Below, in pieces: positions 7,954-15,949 of a DNA stretch of 41,084 nucleotides. Positions within the stretch are counted from its first letter, which is position 1; each line of letters begins with the position of its first letter. Below the pieces are notes generated by a model. The model ran no database searches, had not been told where the DNA came from, and saw nothing but the letters and a program-made list of their open reading frames with translations. The DNA is from an uncultured Christensenellaceae bacterium (lineage in GTDB: Bacteria > Bacillota > Clostridia > Christensenellales > UBA3700), in contig CALWRI010000015.1 in the NCBI GenBank assembly GCA_944383905.1, positions 1 to 41,084 of the forward strand, written 5' to 3'. Made by a program: the position numbers and the translations under genes.

Positions 7954-9373
7954 ACAAAACGTCGTTTTTTATTGCAAAATTATAATAATCATCAGAAAAT
8001 AGTTATGAAATAACGGTGTTTTTATAATTATTTAGCCGATAATTTTCCGTTTAAGTACAGTTCGAAATAACAAAACAATAACATTTCAAAAAGAAGCATT
8101 AAAGGTCCTCGATATCGTGAAAACACTTTGGATTTAGATGTACGGGAAACAAAACGTAAGGTTGCAAGCCTTATTATGAATATACAGCAGAGTCGTCAAC
8201 GCGAGGAGCAACGGTTGTTGAGATCACAGTTCTTTTTCAAACGACAATAATAATGGAGAGACACTATCGCAGATGCATGCGGAGAAACAGTAAATCAACG
8301 AAAAAACAGGGAAGATGTCAACTACTTCAGTTGGGTCATATAACGTCCGAAAACTCGATTTTTACGCAAAAAAAAACGTTTTAATTGACGTTTTTGTCAA
8401 GTTCGTAAATACAAAACGCAAAATAATATGACAATTTATCTCGAAAAGAGCGGTCTGTTACATAAACGATGTCACATCGTATCAAAACGATTCATGCCCC
8501 GAATGACAATGCAAATTTATTAAGAAAACGTCGGATAACAGGAGGGGACAAATTGTCGACGGTATATCGGGAATGAGCGAGAAAATACGTCGGATACCGA
8601 TCGATAAATAAGAAGGGGAACGTCGGATATTATGAAATTATATGCCTTTTTCGTAGAAAACGCAATGACGTTTTATTTGATTTTATTTGAAAAACAGAGT
8701 ACAGACCCTTTTGCAAACTATTCGCAAAACACAACTTTTGCGAAATGATAGCGGTAAAAAGTCAAAAGAAAGGGGTGTTTTTGACGCTTTTTGCGATTTT
8801 TGCCGAATTTCGGATAAAATCTCTATGCGTTGAAATATTGGTTTTCAATAAGTATCCGACAAAATATTTTATTGACGATCCGTATATCTTTTAATATCAA
8901 ATTGAAATTATCTTCCGTGACGACTTTACGTTTTTACCGATATTCCGAACCCGACGGTTTGACGTTATTGCGCAGTTTTCGCATTGAGTTAAAATCAAAT
9001 TGTTTTTGCGCAAATTATTACGTTGATGTCGCAAGCCCGTTTGTATTCGCTTGCATTCATTGTTTTTATATCTGAATATTCGAATTGCGATTTGAATATT
9101 TTAATTCAACGTATAAGCGCGCACGTTTGTATTGACGTTGTATTAATCATTTTTTTCTCCGCATATCCGCTCTGTTGCGCTTTAAGCGTTTATTTTTTAT
9201 GAAATTTATGTGTTTTTCCCGGATTTTTCGTCTGTTTTTTCGCCTGCCGTAAAATCCGATCGTTGTTATTTTATATATTTCAAATCAAATATAATCAAAA
9301 ATAAGACTGTTTTCAACTTTACTTTTAGTTGAAGATATGCGCAACGTATTTATTCGCATAATCCTAAAAACCG
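7954..9373. other. Gene-poor AT-rich intergenic stretch (about 1.4 kb)
   Basis: No convincing gene on either strand. Contents: a stop-free frame without an ATG from 8071 that runs through ATG 8176 to a stop at 8248-8250 and would encode a basic, glutamine-rich peptide; a 43-codon frame 8253-8384 with no ribosome site; three copies of ACGTCGGATA at 8528, 8587 and 8620; and an 81-codon frame 8830-9075 that is probably chance. Base composition is clearly more AT-rich than the flanking genes. It could be a decayed gene or an unrecognised RNA; nothing here allows a decision. Confidence 0.6.
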
Positions 9374-9402
9374 TTGAGTTTGCAAAGCGTTTGTGATATA
9401 AT
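9374..9402 (+). promoter_or_regulatory. Promoter of the tyrosine recombinase gene
   Basis: TTGAGT (9374-9379), 17 bp, TATAAT (9397-9402), 56 bp before the ATG. Confidence 0.75.
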
Positions 9403-9458
9403 AAATATAACCGATTGAACATCCAATTAATAAAAAATTCGGCAGGAACGGTGCGAAA

Positions 9459-10520
9459 ATGGCTGAAAAAACATATTTTGATCAAAGAAATATCGACAAT
9501 ACGCGAAAATTGCGTGAGATACGCCGCGATCTGCCGCCTCTCTGCAACGAATTTTTCGTCGGTATCGAAACGAGAACGTCAGTACTTACAAGGCTCGCTT
9601 ACGCATACGATCTGCGCATTTTCTTTTATTATCTTTTTACCGAAACGACGCGTTTTGCATGTTACGACGCAAATTCTTTCGATTTTGACGCTCTCTGCAA
9701 GGTCTCAACGAGCGATATCGAGCTTTTTATGGAATATCTGAGTTATTATAAGTTCGACGGCAAAGAATACGTCAATACCGAAAAGACGAAAGCGCGCAAG
9801 CTCGCCTCGATCAAGTCCTTTTTCAAGTATTTTTACAACAAGGACAAGATCCCTGCCGACCCGGCGTCAAAAGTCCTTACCCCGAAAATCCACGACAAAC
9901 CGATAATCAGGCTCGACGGAAACGAAGTTTCGATGCTTCTCGACGAGGTGGAAAGCGGCGCCAATCTTCCTTCTCCGAGGCAGGAAGCGTTCCACGAAAA
10001 GACGAAAAAACGCGATCTTGCAATAATTACGCTCTTTCTCGGCACTGGCATCCGTATCAGTGAGCTTGTCGGACTTGACGTTTCCGACCTGGATTTCTCG
10101 ATAAACGGCTTCAAAGTCACCCGAAAAGGCGGCAATCAGTCCATATTGTATTTTTCGCAGGAAGTCGCCGACGCGCTCATATCTTATCTCGACGAGCGTT
10201 CCGCAGATCCCTCGCTGGATAACGAATCTGCCCTGTTTTTGTCGTTACAAAAAAAGCGCATGACCGTCAGAAGCGTGGAAAAACTCGTTAAAAAATACGC
10301 CAAGCTCATCACTCCGCTCAAAAACATCACTCCGCACAAACTGCGCAGCACTTACGGCACGGAATTGTATCAGGAAACCGGCGATATCTACGTCGTTGCA
10401 GAAGTTCTCGGACACCGTGACATCAACACAACAAAGCGCCATTACGCAGCGATAAGCGACGATATTAAGCGCAGCGCCGCTCAAAAGGTCACTTTGAGAG
10501 ACAAAAACGCAAAAAAATAA
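9459..10520 (+). CDS. XerS-like tyrosine recombinase/integrase
   Basis: A 353-residue site-specific recombinase. Residues about 30-140 are the SAM-like core-binding domain. The catalytic domain has all six expected residues: R199 (GTGIRISEL), K223 (TRKGG), H293 and R296 (TPHKLRS), H319 (LGHRD) and nucleophile Y329 (RHYA). The arrangement KKRDLAII...VTRKGG...ALFLSL...SVEKLVKKY resembles the single-protein XerS chromosome-dimer resolvase of streptococci and lactococci more than the XerC/XerD pair. AGGA lies 11 bases before the ATG. It sits just ahead of lexA on the same strand, and no phage or transposon genes flank it, so a chromosomal housekeeping role is more likely than phage integration. 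No dif-like target was identified. Confidence 0.9.
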   Translation: MAEKTYFDQRNIDNTRKLREIRRDLPPLCNEFFVGIETRTSVLTRLAYAYDLRIFFYYLFTETTRFACYDANSFDFDALCKVSTSDIELFMEYLSYYKFDGKEYVNTEKTKARKLASIKSFFKYFYNKDKIPADPASKVLTPKIHDKPIIRLDGNEVSMLLDEVESGANLPSPRQEAFHEKTKKRDLAIITLFLGTGIRISELVGLDVSDLDFSINGFKVTRKGGNQSILYFSQEVADALISYLDERSADPSLDNESALFLSLQKKRMTVRSVEKLVKKYAKLITPLKNITPHKLRSTYGTELYQETGDIYVVAEVLGHRDINTTKRHYAAISDDIKRSAAQKVTLRDKNAKK

Positions 10521-10551
10521 TATAATTTTTGATTTTTATCAATATTTTATC

Positions 10552-10580
10552 TTGCAAAATGTGAACATATGTGCTAAAAT
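10552..10580 (+). promoter_or_regulatory. lexA promoter
   Basis: TTGCAA (10552-10557), exactly 17 bp, TAAAAT (10575-10580). The SOS box fills the spacer. Confidence 0.75.
10563..10574 (+). promoter_or_regulatory. LexA operator (SOS box) of lexA
   Basis: GAACATATGTGC matches the Gram-positive LexA/DinR site GAAC-N4-GTTC except for one base. It abuts the -10 box of the lexA promoter, so bound LexA would block polymerase. This is the usual self-repression of lexA. Confidence 0.85.
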
Positions 10581-10607
10581 AAAGTCAGTTAATACGAGGT
10601 GCACGGT

Positions 10608-11240
10608 ATGGCTAACGCAAAAACACAGGAAAAACTCGACAGGACGCTGGCGTTTATCAAGGAATTTATAAAGAAAAACAGTTATCCGCCCAGCGTGCGC
10701 GAAATCTGCAAGGCAGTCGACTTCAAATCCACGGCTTCGGTTCAATATTATCTCGATAAGCTCGAAGAACAGAATCTCATCAGACGTTCTCTGTCAAAAA
10801 ACAGGACGATAGAGCTTGTGAACAACGACGAAGACGAAGCGCCCGCGTTTGCCACTCTTCCTCTTTTGGGCAACATTGCCGCCGGTCAACCTCTGTTTGC
10901 AGGCGTAAATCAGGATGAAAGCGTGCACGTTCCCGTCGACTATTTCAATCTTGACGACGAGATGTTCTGTCTTACGGTAAAAGGCGAAAGTATGAGAGAC
11001 GTCGGCATACTCAACGGCGACTGTGTGCTGATAAAGCGCCAAAGTACGGCGCGCGAAGGCGAAATCGTCGTTGCGCTTATCGACAACAACGAAGTCACTC
11101 TCAAGCGTTTTTACAAAAAGGACGGCAAGATCGTTCTCCACCCCGAAAACTCGACAATGCAGGATATCGTCGTAGACAGTTCTCACGACTTTGCCATTCT
11201 CGGAGTCGCAAAAGGATTGATGAGAAACCGTATATTCTGA
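10608..11240 (+). CDS. lexA: LexA SOS repressor
   Basis: A 210-residue repressor of the DNA-damage response. The N-terminal winged helix shows SYPPSVREICKAVDFKSTASVQYYLDKLEE at about 25-54. The self-cleavage site is A92-G93 (NIAAGQP). The catalytic serine is S128 (KGESM) and the general-base lysine is K166 (VTLKRF), as in the family. RecA-stimulated autocleavage would derepress SOS genes. ATG 10608 is chosen because GAGGTG lies just upstream; the GTG at 10599 overlaps that site. The gene carries its own SOS box and terminator. The upstream recombinase gene ends 87 bp before it and is probably transcribed separately. Confidence 0.97.
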   Translation: MANAKTQEKLDRTLAFIKEFIKKNSYPPSVREICKAVDFKSTASVQYYLDKLEEQNLIRRSLSKNRTIELVNNDEDEAPAFATLPLLGNIAAGQPLFAGVNQDESVHVPVDYFNLDDEMFCLTVKGESMRDVGILNGDCVLIKRQSTAREGEIVVALIDNNEVTLKRFYKKDGKIVLHPENSTMQDIVVDSSHDFAILGVAKGLMRNRIF

Positions 11241-11249
11241 TATATGGCC

Positions 11250-11272
11250 GCCGCAGTAATGCGGCTTTTTTT
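11250..11272 (+). terminator. Terminator after lexA
   Basis: GCCGCA-GTAA-TGCGGC followed by seven T. Confidence 0.9.
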
Positions 11273-11528
11273 ATTTTTCAATATATAACCTACCCTTTTG
11301 TATTCGTAAGATCACAACGAGACAAACACGGATATTATATTGATAATAACTTTTCAAAAAATCGTGATTAAGTCTTCGAGCGTTTCAGGCGCGACAAGAT
11401 AACGCTTTTTTATGATTATTACAAAAAAATCGTGCGCCCGTGATAAATATATTTTGCAATAATCCGACTAAACGGATAAATCCCGTGAAATATGCGCTTT
11501 TATGACGCTGCCCGTGTAGGTTTTTCGT

Positions 11529-11542
11529 CGAATATACGTTCG
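11529..11542 (+). promoter_or_regulatory. LexA-like site 1 (non-coding region)
   Basis: CGAATATACGTTCG agrees with the Firmicutes consensus CGAACRNRYGTTYC at 12 of 14 positions. The overlapping ATACG-TT-CGTAT is also a perfect inverted repeat, so another regulator is possible. Confidence 0.45.
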
Positions 11543-11626
11543 TATTGCAAGAAATAAATGCAAAACCAACTTCAGATTTGCAAGAAATACAAGCGATTTT
11601 TGATTAAAAGTGCTCAAAAGTCTTGA

Positions 11627-11640
11627 CGAATATACGTTCG
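11627..11640 (+). promoter_or_regulatory. LexA-like site 2 (non-coding region)
   Basis: Identical to site 1, including the three following bases. A TTGACG overlaps its left end, but no -10 follows at the right spacing. Confidence 0.45.
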
Positions 11641-11756
11641 TATCGTCAGCGAAAAACGATACGGTTTATCAATATATTGAGCGCAGACAATTGATATAAA
11701 AGGAAAAAATCCGTCCGTCGCAGCTTAATACGGTCGGTCAAAACGTATGTTCGGAT

Positions 11757-11786
11757 AAAAAATCCGACGCTGATACAGGCGTCGGA
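11757..11786 (-). terminator. Terminator after ynbB (end of the miaB operon)
   Basis: On the minus strand TCCGACGC...GCGTCGGA, followed by six T. Confidence 0.85.
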
Positions 11787-11806
11787 GAAGCAAAATTGCG
11801 TTGAAT

Positions 11807-13042
11807 TTATTTATTTTCGAGCACGCTTTGCAGGCAATACATCGCTGCGATCTTTGCGTGTTCGTACGTCAGACCGCCTTGAATATACGCGATATAAGGT
11901 TCTTTTATCGGAGAATCCGCCGAAAGTTCGATCGAAGCGCCCGCGACGAAAGTACCCGCAGCCATTATGACCTGATGCTCGTATCCGGGCATATCCCATG
12001 GGAAAGGCGTTACGTTGCTGTCGACGGGAGAAGCCTTTTGCACGGCGCGGCAAAACGCTATCAATTCGTCTTTTGTGTCGAACATCACGGAGCGGATTAT
12101 GTCCTTGCAGTCGCTGTTCGGGCGAGGCATGGTCTTGTAGCCGACGCTGTCGAACACTTCGCCGAAAAGCACGCTGCTTTTGAGCGCCTGCAAAGTGACG
12201 TGAGGCGCGAGAAACAATCCCTGGTAAAACTCTCTGTATCCGTATGCGTAAGACCCTACTTCCATGCCGATCGACGGCGAAGTAAGGCGGTATGCGACCT
12301 GATCGACGACGGATTTTTTGCCTGCAACATAACCGCCGCTCGGAGCGATGCCTCCGCCGATATTTTTGATCAGCGAACCGACCGCAATATCGACTCCGAC
12401 TTCCGTCGGCTCGATCACGTCGACGAATTCGCCGTAACAGTTGTCGCACATGACGACGACGTCAGGCTTCAGATCTTTGACGAAATTTGCCATTTTGCCT
12501 ATCTCGCGCACGTCGAGAGCGTCTCTCCATTCATAGCCGCGTGATCTGCCGACAAAGACGAGCTTTGTCTTGTCGTTTATAGCGTGCTTTATTCCTTCGT
12601 AATCAAAAGCGCCGTTTTTGAGATCGACTTGTCTGTACGTCACGCCGAAATCTTTGAGAGATCCGATCCCGTCGCCGAGTATCACCTCTTTCAGGGTGTC
12701 GTAAGGCGCGCCGCTGACGGCGAGCAATTCGTCTCCGGGACGAAGTACGCCGTAAAGAGCGACCGTAAGCGCGTGCGTGCCCGAAACCATAAGCGGAGAC
12801 ACGATCGCGGATTCGCACCTGAATACATCGGCGAAAACTTTGCAAAGCGTGTCTCTGCCGATATCGTCGTAGCCGTAGCCGTTCGTCTGTGCAAAGTGTC
12901 TTTGACCGACGTTGTTTTTTGAAAAAGCTTCGAGCACCTTGTTCTGATTTTCGAGCGCAACTCGCTCAAGTTTGGCAAAAGAGCTTTTGCAACGCTCTTC
13001 CGCTTCGTTTACTATCGAAATTATCCTTTCGTCGAACTGCAT
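11807..13042 (-). CDS. ynbB: Methionine gamma-lyase-family PLP enzyme (YnbB, 'aluminium resistance' family)
   Basis: A 411-residue fold-type I pyridoxal-phosphate enzyme related to cystathionine/methionine gamma-lyases. The true substrate of the family is not settled. Visible features are SGTHALTVALYG near 88-99 (cofactor phosphate region), CDNCYGEFVD at 199-208 with the cofactor-contacting Asp, and the Schiff-base lysine K226 in GSLIKNIGGG. A glycine-rich N-terminal stretch (QTNGYGYDDIGRD) is typical. The ATG at 13042 follows GAGG by ten bases, six bases after the miaA stop, so it is the last gene of the operon. In many Firmicutes hfq lies between miaA and this gene; here it does not. Confidence 0.9.
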   Translation of the reverse strand: MQFDERIISIVNEAEERCKSSFAKLERVALENQNKVLEAFSKNNVGQRHFAQTNGYGYDDIGRDTLCKVFADVFRCESAIVSPLMVSGTHALTVALYGVLRPGDELLAVSGAPYDTLKEVILGDGIGSLKDFGVTYRQVDLKNGAFDYEGIKHAINDKTKLVFVGRSRGYEWRDALDVREIGKMANFVKDLKPDVVVMCDNCYGEFVDVIEPTEVGVDIAVGSLIKNIGGGIAPSGGYVAGKKSVVDQVAYRLTSPSIGMEVGSYAYGYREFYQGLFLAPHVTLQALKSSVLFGEVFDSVGYKTMPRPNSDCKDIIRSVMFDTKDELIAFCRAVQKASPVDSNVTPFPWDMPGYEHQVIMAAGTFVAGASIELSADSPIKEPYIAYIQGGLTYEHAKIAAMYCLQSVLENK

Positions 13043-13048
13043 ATATTG

Positions 13049-13954
13049 TCAACCTCTTAAAAATTCGTCTATTTTTTCCTCTATCGCTTTTTCGTCGCGC
13101 GGATTCGCACGGAAAGCGAATTTGTAGCGTTTGAACCAGCTGATCTGGCGTTTTGCGTAACGGCGCGAATTCTGTTTTATCTGCGATTTTACTTCGTCTG
13201 CGGAGATCTCGCCTTTGAAATACGAGAAAAACTCTTTGTATCCGATAGCTTGCATACTTTGAGAATTTTCGTCGGCGAATCCGTTTGCTATAATTCCTCT
13301 GACCTCGGCTTCGAGACCTTGGGCAAACATACGTTCAACTCTTGAATCAATACGTTTATAAAGCTCGTCGCGAGGCAGATCGAGCACGATCATGCACACG
13401 TCGTATTGAGGCTTGCGAAGCTCCGTTTTTCTCTTTGCTTCGCCGGAGATCTCGATTATCTCGAGCGCGCGTATAAGCCGTTTGGTATTGTTGGGGTGAA
13501 TTTTCGCCGCGTCTTCGGGATCGTACATGGCAAGTCTTTCGTGCAGTTTCTCCGCGCCGTCGCGAGCGAGCTCCTCTTTGAGCCTCTCTCTGACGGCTTC
13601 GTCCTTGTTCACCGCGAAATTGAGCGGATATATCAACGATTCGGCATACAGCCCCGTGCCTCCGACGACTATCGGCAGCTTGCCTTGGGAAGTAATTTGC
13701 TCTATCGCCGCTTTCGCGCCCTCGGCATAATCGAAAACGCTGTATTCCTGCGACGGTTCCGCGACGTCGATCATATAGTGCTTTACGCCTTGTTTTTCTT
13801 GTTCGGAGATCTTTGCCGTGCCGACGTCGAGCCCTTTGTATATCTGCATACTGTCGCAGGAAATTATCTCTCCGTTGTATTTTTTCGCAAGTCTGACTGC
13901 AACGTCGGATTTGCCCGAAGCCGTCGGACCCGCGACGATGACGATTTTTTTCAT
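13049..13954 (-). CDS. miaA: tRNA dimethylallyltransferase
   Basis: A 301-residue enzyme that adds the dimethylallyl group from DMAPP to N6 of A37 in tRNAs reading codons that start with U. MiaB, encoded at the head of the same operon, then methylthiolates that base. The P-loop GPTASGKS is at residues 9-16, followed by SCDSMQIYKGLDVGTAK and VVGGTGLYAESL. KIHPNNTKRLIRALEI, QAIGYKEF and the C-terminal RRYAKRQISWFKR are characteristic. ATG 13954 overlaps the mutL stop (ATGA). A longer in-frame start at 14122 only reads back through mutL and is rejected. Confidence 0.97.
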   Translation of the reverse strand: MKKIVIVAGPTASGKSDVAVRLAKKYNGEIISCDSMQIYKGLDVGTAKISEQEKQGVKHYMIDVAEPSQEYSVFDYAEGAKAAIEQITSQGKLPIVVGGTGLYAESLIYPLNFAVNKDEAVRERLKEELARDGAEKLHERLAMYDPEDAAKIHPNNTKRLIRALEIIEISGEAKRKTELRKPQYDVCMIVLDLPRDELYKRIDSRVERMFAQGLEAEVRGIIANGFADENSQSMQAIGYKEFFSYFKGEISADEVKSQIKQNSRRYAKRQISWFKRYKFAFRANPRDEKAIEEKIDEFLRG

Positions 13955-15942
13955 ACGATCCTCTTGAACAGCTTGTCGAGATCCTTGCGGGTTACCGCGA
14001 CTATCGTGGGTCTTCCGTGCGGACATTGCACGGGCACGCCTTCTTTCATCTGCGCAAGCAGGCTGCGGATCTGTTCTTCGCTCAACCTGTCGCCCGCTTT
14101 GATTGCGGATTTGCAAGCCCATTGAGCGAGAGCGTCATTGATAAGATCGGAGCTTTTCATATTTCCGATCTTGCCGCGTTCGGAGAATATCTTTGAAAAA
14201 AACAAACCGAGGTTCATATCTCCGAGCACCTGCGGCACGGCGTTGATCTTGAACGAAAGCCCGCCGAAATCCTCTATTTCAAAGCCGAGAGAGACAAGAT
14301 TGCTCATGCAGCCGAGCACGAAATCGTGTTGCGCGTTGTCGCAATCGAGGATATAAGGCACGATCATCGGCTGACTCAAAGGCTCGCGATCGTTCGTGCG
14401 TTCGATAAGTTTGTCGTAAAGAAACCTCTCGTGAGCGGCGTGCTGATCTACGACGTACACCACGCCGTCTTGCTGAAGAATAAGGTATGTGTTGAATATC
14501 TGACCGACGATCTCGTAACCTTGTGACAGCGCTTTGTCTATCTCGCTGAAAACTTCGCCGTCGTCGTAAATCGAAGGCTGAACGACGTTGCGGTCGCATA
14601 CGCTTCCCGCGCCGTCAGACACCTTTTTACTTTGGCGGTTTTCACGCGATTCGAAAGACTGCAAACCGTTTACCTTCTGCATTTGCCTCTCGATAGCCTT
14701 GTCGAGAGCTTTCGCTCCTTGCCGTTTTTCGCGAAAAAGTCCTTCGTTCGCAAAAGAGGACGCGGGTCTTACGACCGAAGATAAGTCCTTGACTTTCTCG
14801 CCGGTATAAGTATCGCTCGGTTTTTTCTCGCAGACCTCGTCGGAAAAGACTTTTTTCTCGTCGGGTCCGCAATCGCTGCGTCCGACTATGCCGTCGTTTG
14901 TCTTTTCGTCAAAATTGTGAACATCCGTTTGCAAACCGTTTAGTCTTACGCTGCCCTCTTCGCTTGCGAGCGCCAGTGAAACGGCATGATAGACGCAGGA
15001 AAAAATCTTGTTCGTATCGCGGAAGCGCACCTCGCTTTTGCTCGGATGCACGTTGACGTCCACGTCGTCGAAAGGCATAACGATATTGATCACGAAAACG
15101 GGGAAACAACGCTTCATCATCGCATTGCCGTACGCCTGCGACACGGCAACGCTGACAGTCTGGTTCTGCACCGTTCTGCCGTTGACGATCACCGTCTGAA
15201 AATTCTTGTTGTGTTTTGACAGTTCTCTTTTGCCCGTATAACCATATATTCTGTAACCGCCCGCGAAACTTTCGTCAAAATATATCAGATTGTTGGCGAC
15301 GTCGTTGGAATAAACCTGAAAAACCGCGTCTTCAAGCCCTCCGACGGTATTGAAAACCGCTTTACCGTCTACGATATATCTGAAAGAAACTTCTGGATTT
15401 GACAAAATAAGGGCGCTGACCGTCTGCGTGACGAAGCCTTCTTCGGCTTTCGGTTTTTTTAAGAATCGTGCGCGGACGGGCGTATTGTAAAAAAGATTCT
15501 CGACCTTTATCACCGTACCGTCGTTGCAACCGCAGGGATATATCTCTCCCGTCTTGCCTCCGTCGACTCTGACTTCGGAGCCGATCTCTTCGTCCGCGGT
15601 TTTGGTCTTTACGGACACCTGTGAGACAGCCGCTATCGACGCAAGCGCTTCTCCCCTGAACCCCAATGTGGAAACGCAGTCGAGGTCGCTCGCAGTCTTC
15701 AGTTTGCTTGTTGCGTGAGGCAAAAACGCTTTAGCGAGGTTTTGCGGAGACATTCCGCATCCGTTGTCCGTAACGACTATCGAACGTATGCCGCCTTCTT
15801 CTATCTGCAACGTGATCTTGCTCGCGCCCGCGTCGATAGCGTTTTCAACGAGTTCCTTTACCACGGACGACGGTCTTTCGACGACTTCACCTGCGGAGAT
15901 CAGATTGTATACGCTGCTGTCAAGTATGTTGATGTCTGCCAT
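13951..15942 (-). CDS. mutL: DNA mismatch repair protein MutL
   Basis: A 663-residue protein that couples mismatch recognition by MutS to strand incision. The N-terminal GHKL ATPase shows ELVENAIDAGA, DNGCGM and STLGFRGEAL. The middle region (about 330-460) is a low-conservation linker. The C-terminal domain carries the nicking-endonuclease signature DQHAAHE and later ACKSAIKAG and CPHGRPT, so this is the endonuclease type found where MutH is absent. The second acidic residue of DQHA-x2-E-x4-E is Asp here (DQHAAHERFLYD), a mild substitution. AGGTG lies five bases before the ATG; the gap from mutS is seven bases. Confidence 0.97.
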   Translation of the reverse strand: MADINILDSSVYNLISAGEVVERPSSVVKELVENAIDAGASKITLQIEEGGIRSIVVTDNGCGMSPQNLAKAFLPHATSKLKTASDLDCVSTLGFRGEALASIAAVSQVSVKTKTADEEIGSEVRVDGGKTGEIYPCGCNDGTVIKVENLFYNTPVRARFLKKPKAEEGFVTQTVSALILSNPEVSFRYIVDGKAVFNTVGGLEDAVFQVYSNDVANNLIYFDESFAGGYRIYGYTGKRELSKHNKNFQTVIVNGRTVQNQTVSVAVSQAYGNAMMKRCFPVFVINIVMPFDDVDVNVHPSKSEVRFRDTNKIFSCVYHAVSLALASEEGSVRLNGLQTDVHNFDEKTNDGIVGRSDCGPDEKKVFSDEVCEKKPSDTYTGEKVKDLSSVVRPASSFANEGLFREKRQGAKALDKAIERQMQKVNGLQSFESRENRQSKKVSDGAGSVCDRNVVQPSIYDDGEVFSEIDKALSQGYEIVGQIFNTYLILQQDGVVYVVDQHAAHERFLYDKLIERTNDREPLSQPMIVPYILDCDNAQHDFVLGCMSNLVSLGFEIEDFGGLSFKINAVPQVLGDMNLGLFFSKIFSERGKIGNMKSSDLINDALAQWACKSAIKAGDRLSEEQIRSLLAQMKEGVPVQCPHGRPTIVAVTRKDLDKLFKRIV

Positions 15943-15949
15943 TTTTCAC

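Larger units (their letters stand above)
11273..11756. other. Non-coding region between lexA and ynbB with extra LexA-like sites
   Basis: No gene on either strand. It contains two identical 17-bp copies of CGAATATACGTTCGTAT at 11529-11545 and 11627-11643, 98 bp apart, and a related AAACGTATGTTC at 11742-11753. No convincing promoter was found for either strand. Confidence 0.6.

Noticed and set aside
8101..8340. Known RNA gene (RNase P, tmRNA, 6S or group II intron)
   Set aside because: None of the conserved sequence blocks I know for these RNAs could be found in the segment.
8830..9075. An 81-codon frame in the AT-rich gap
   Set aside because: No ribosome site, no recognisable motif, composition like the surrounding non-coding DNA.
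9459..10520. Recombinase as part of a phage or integrative element
   Set aside because: No phage, relaxase, transposase or duplicated attachment sites were found nearby; the neighbouring genes are housekeeping.
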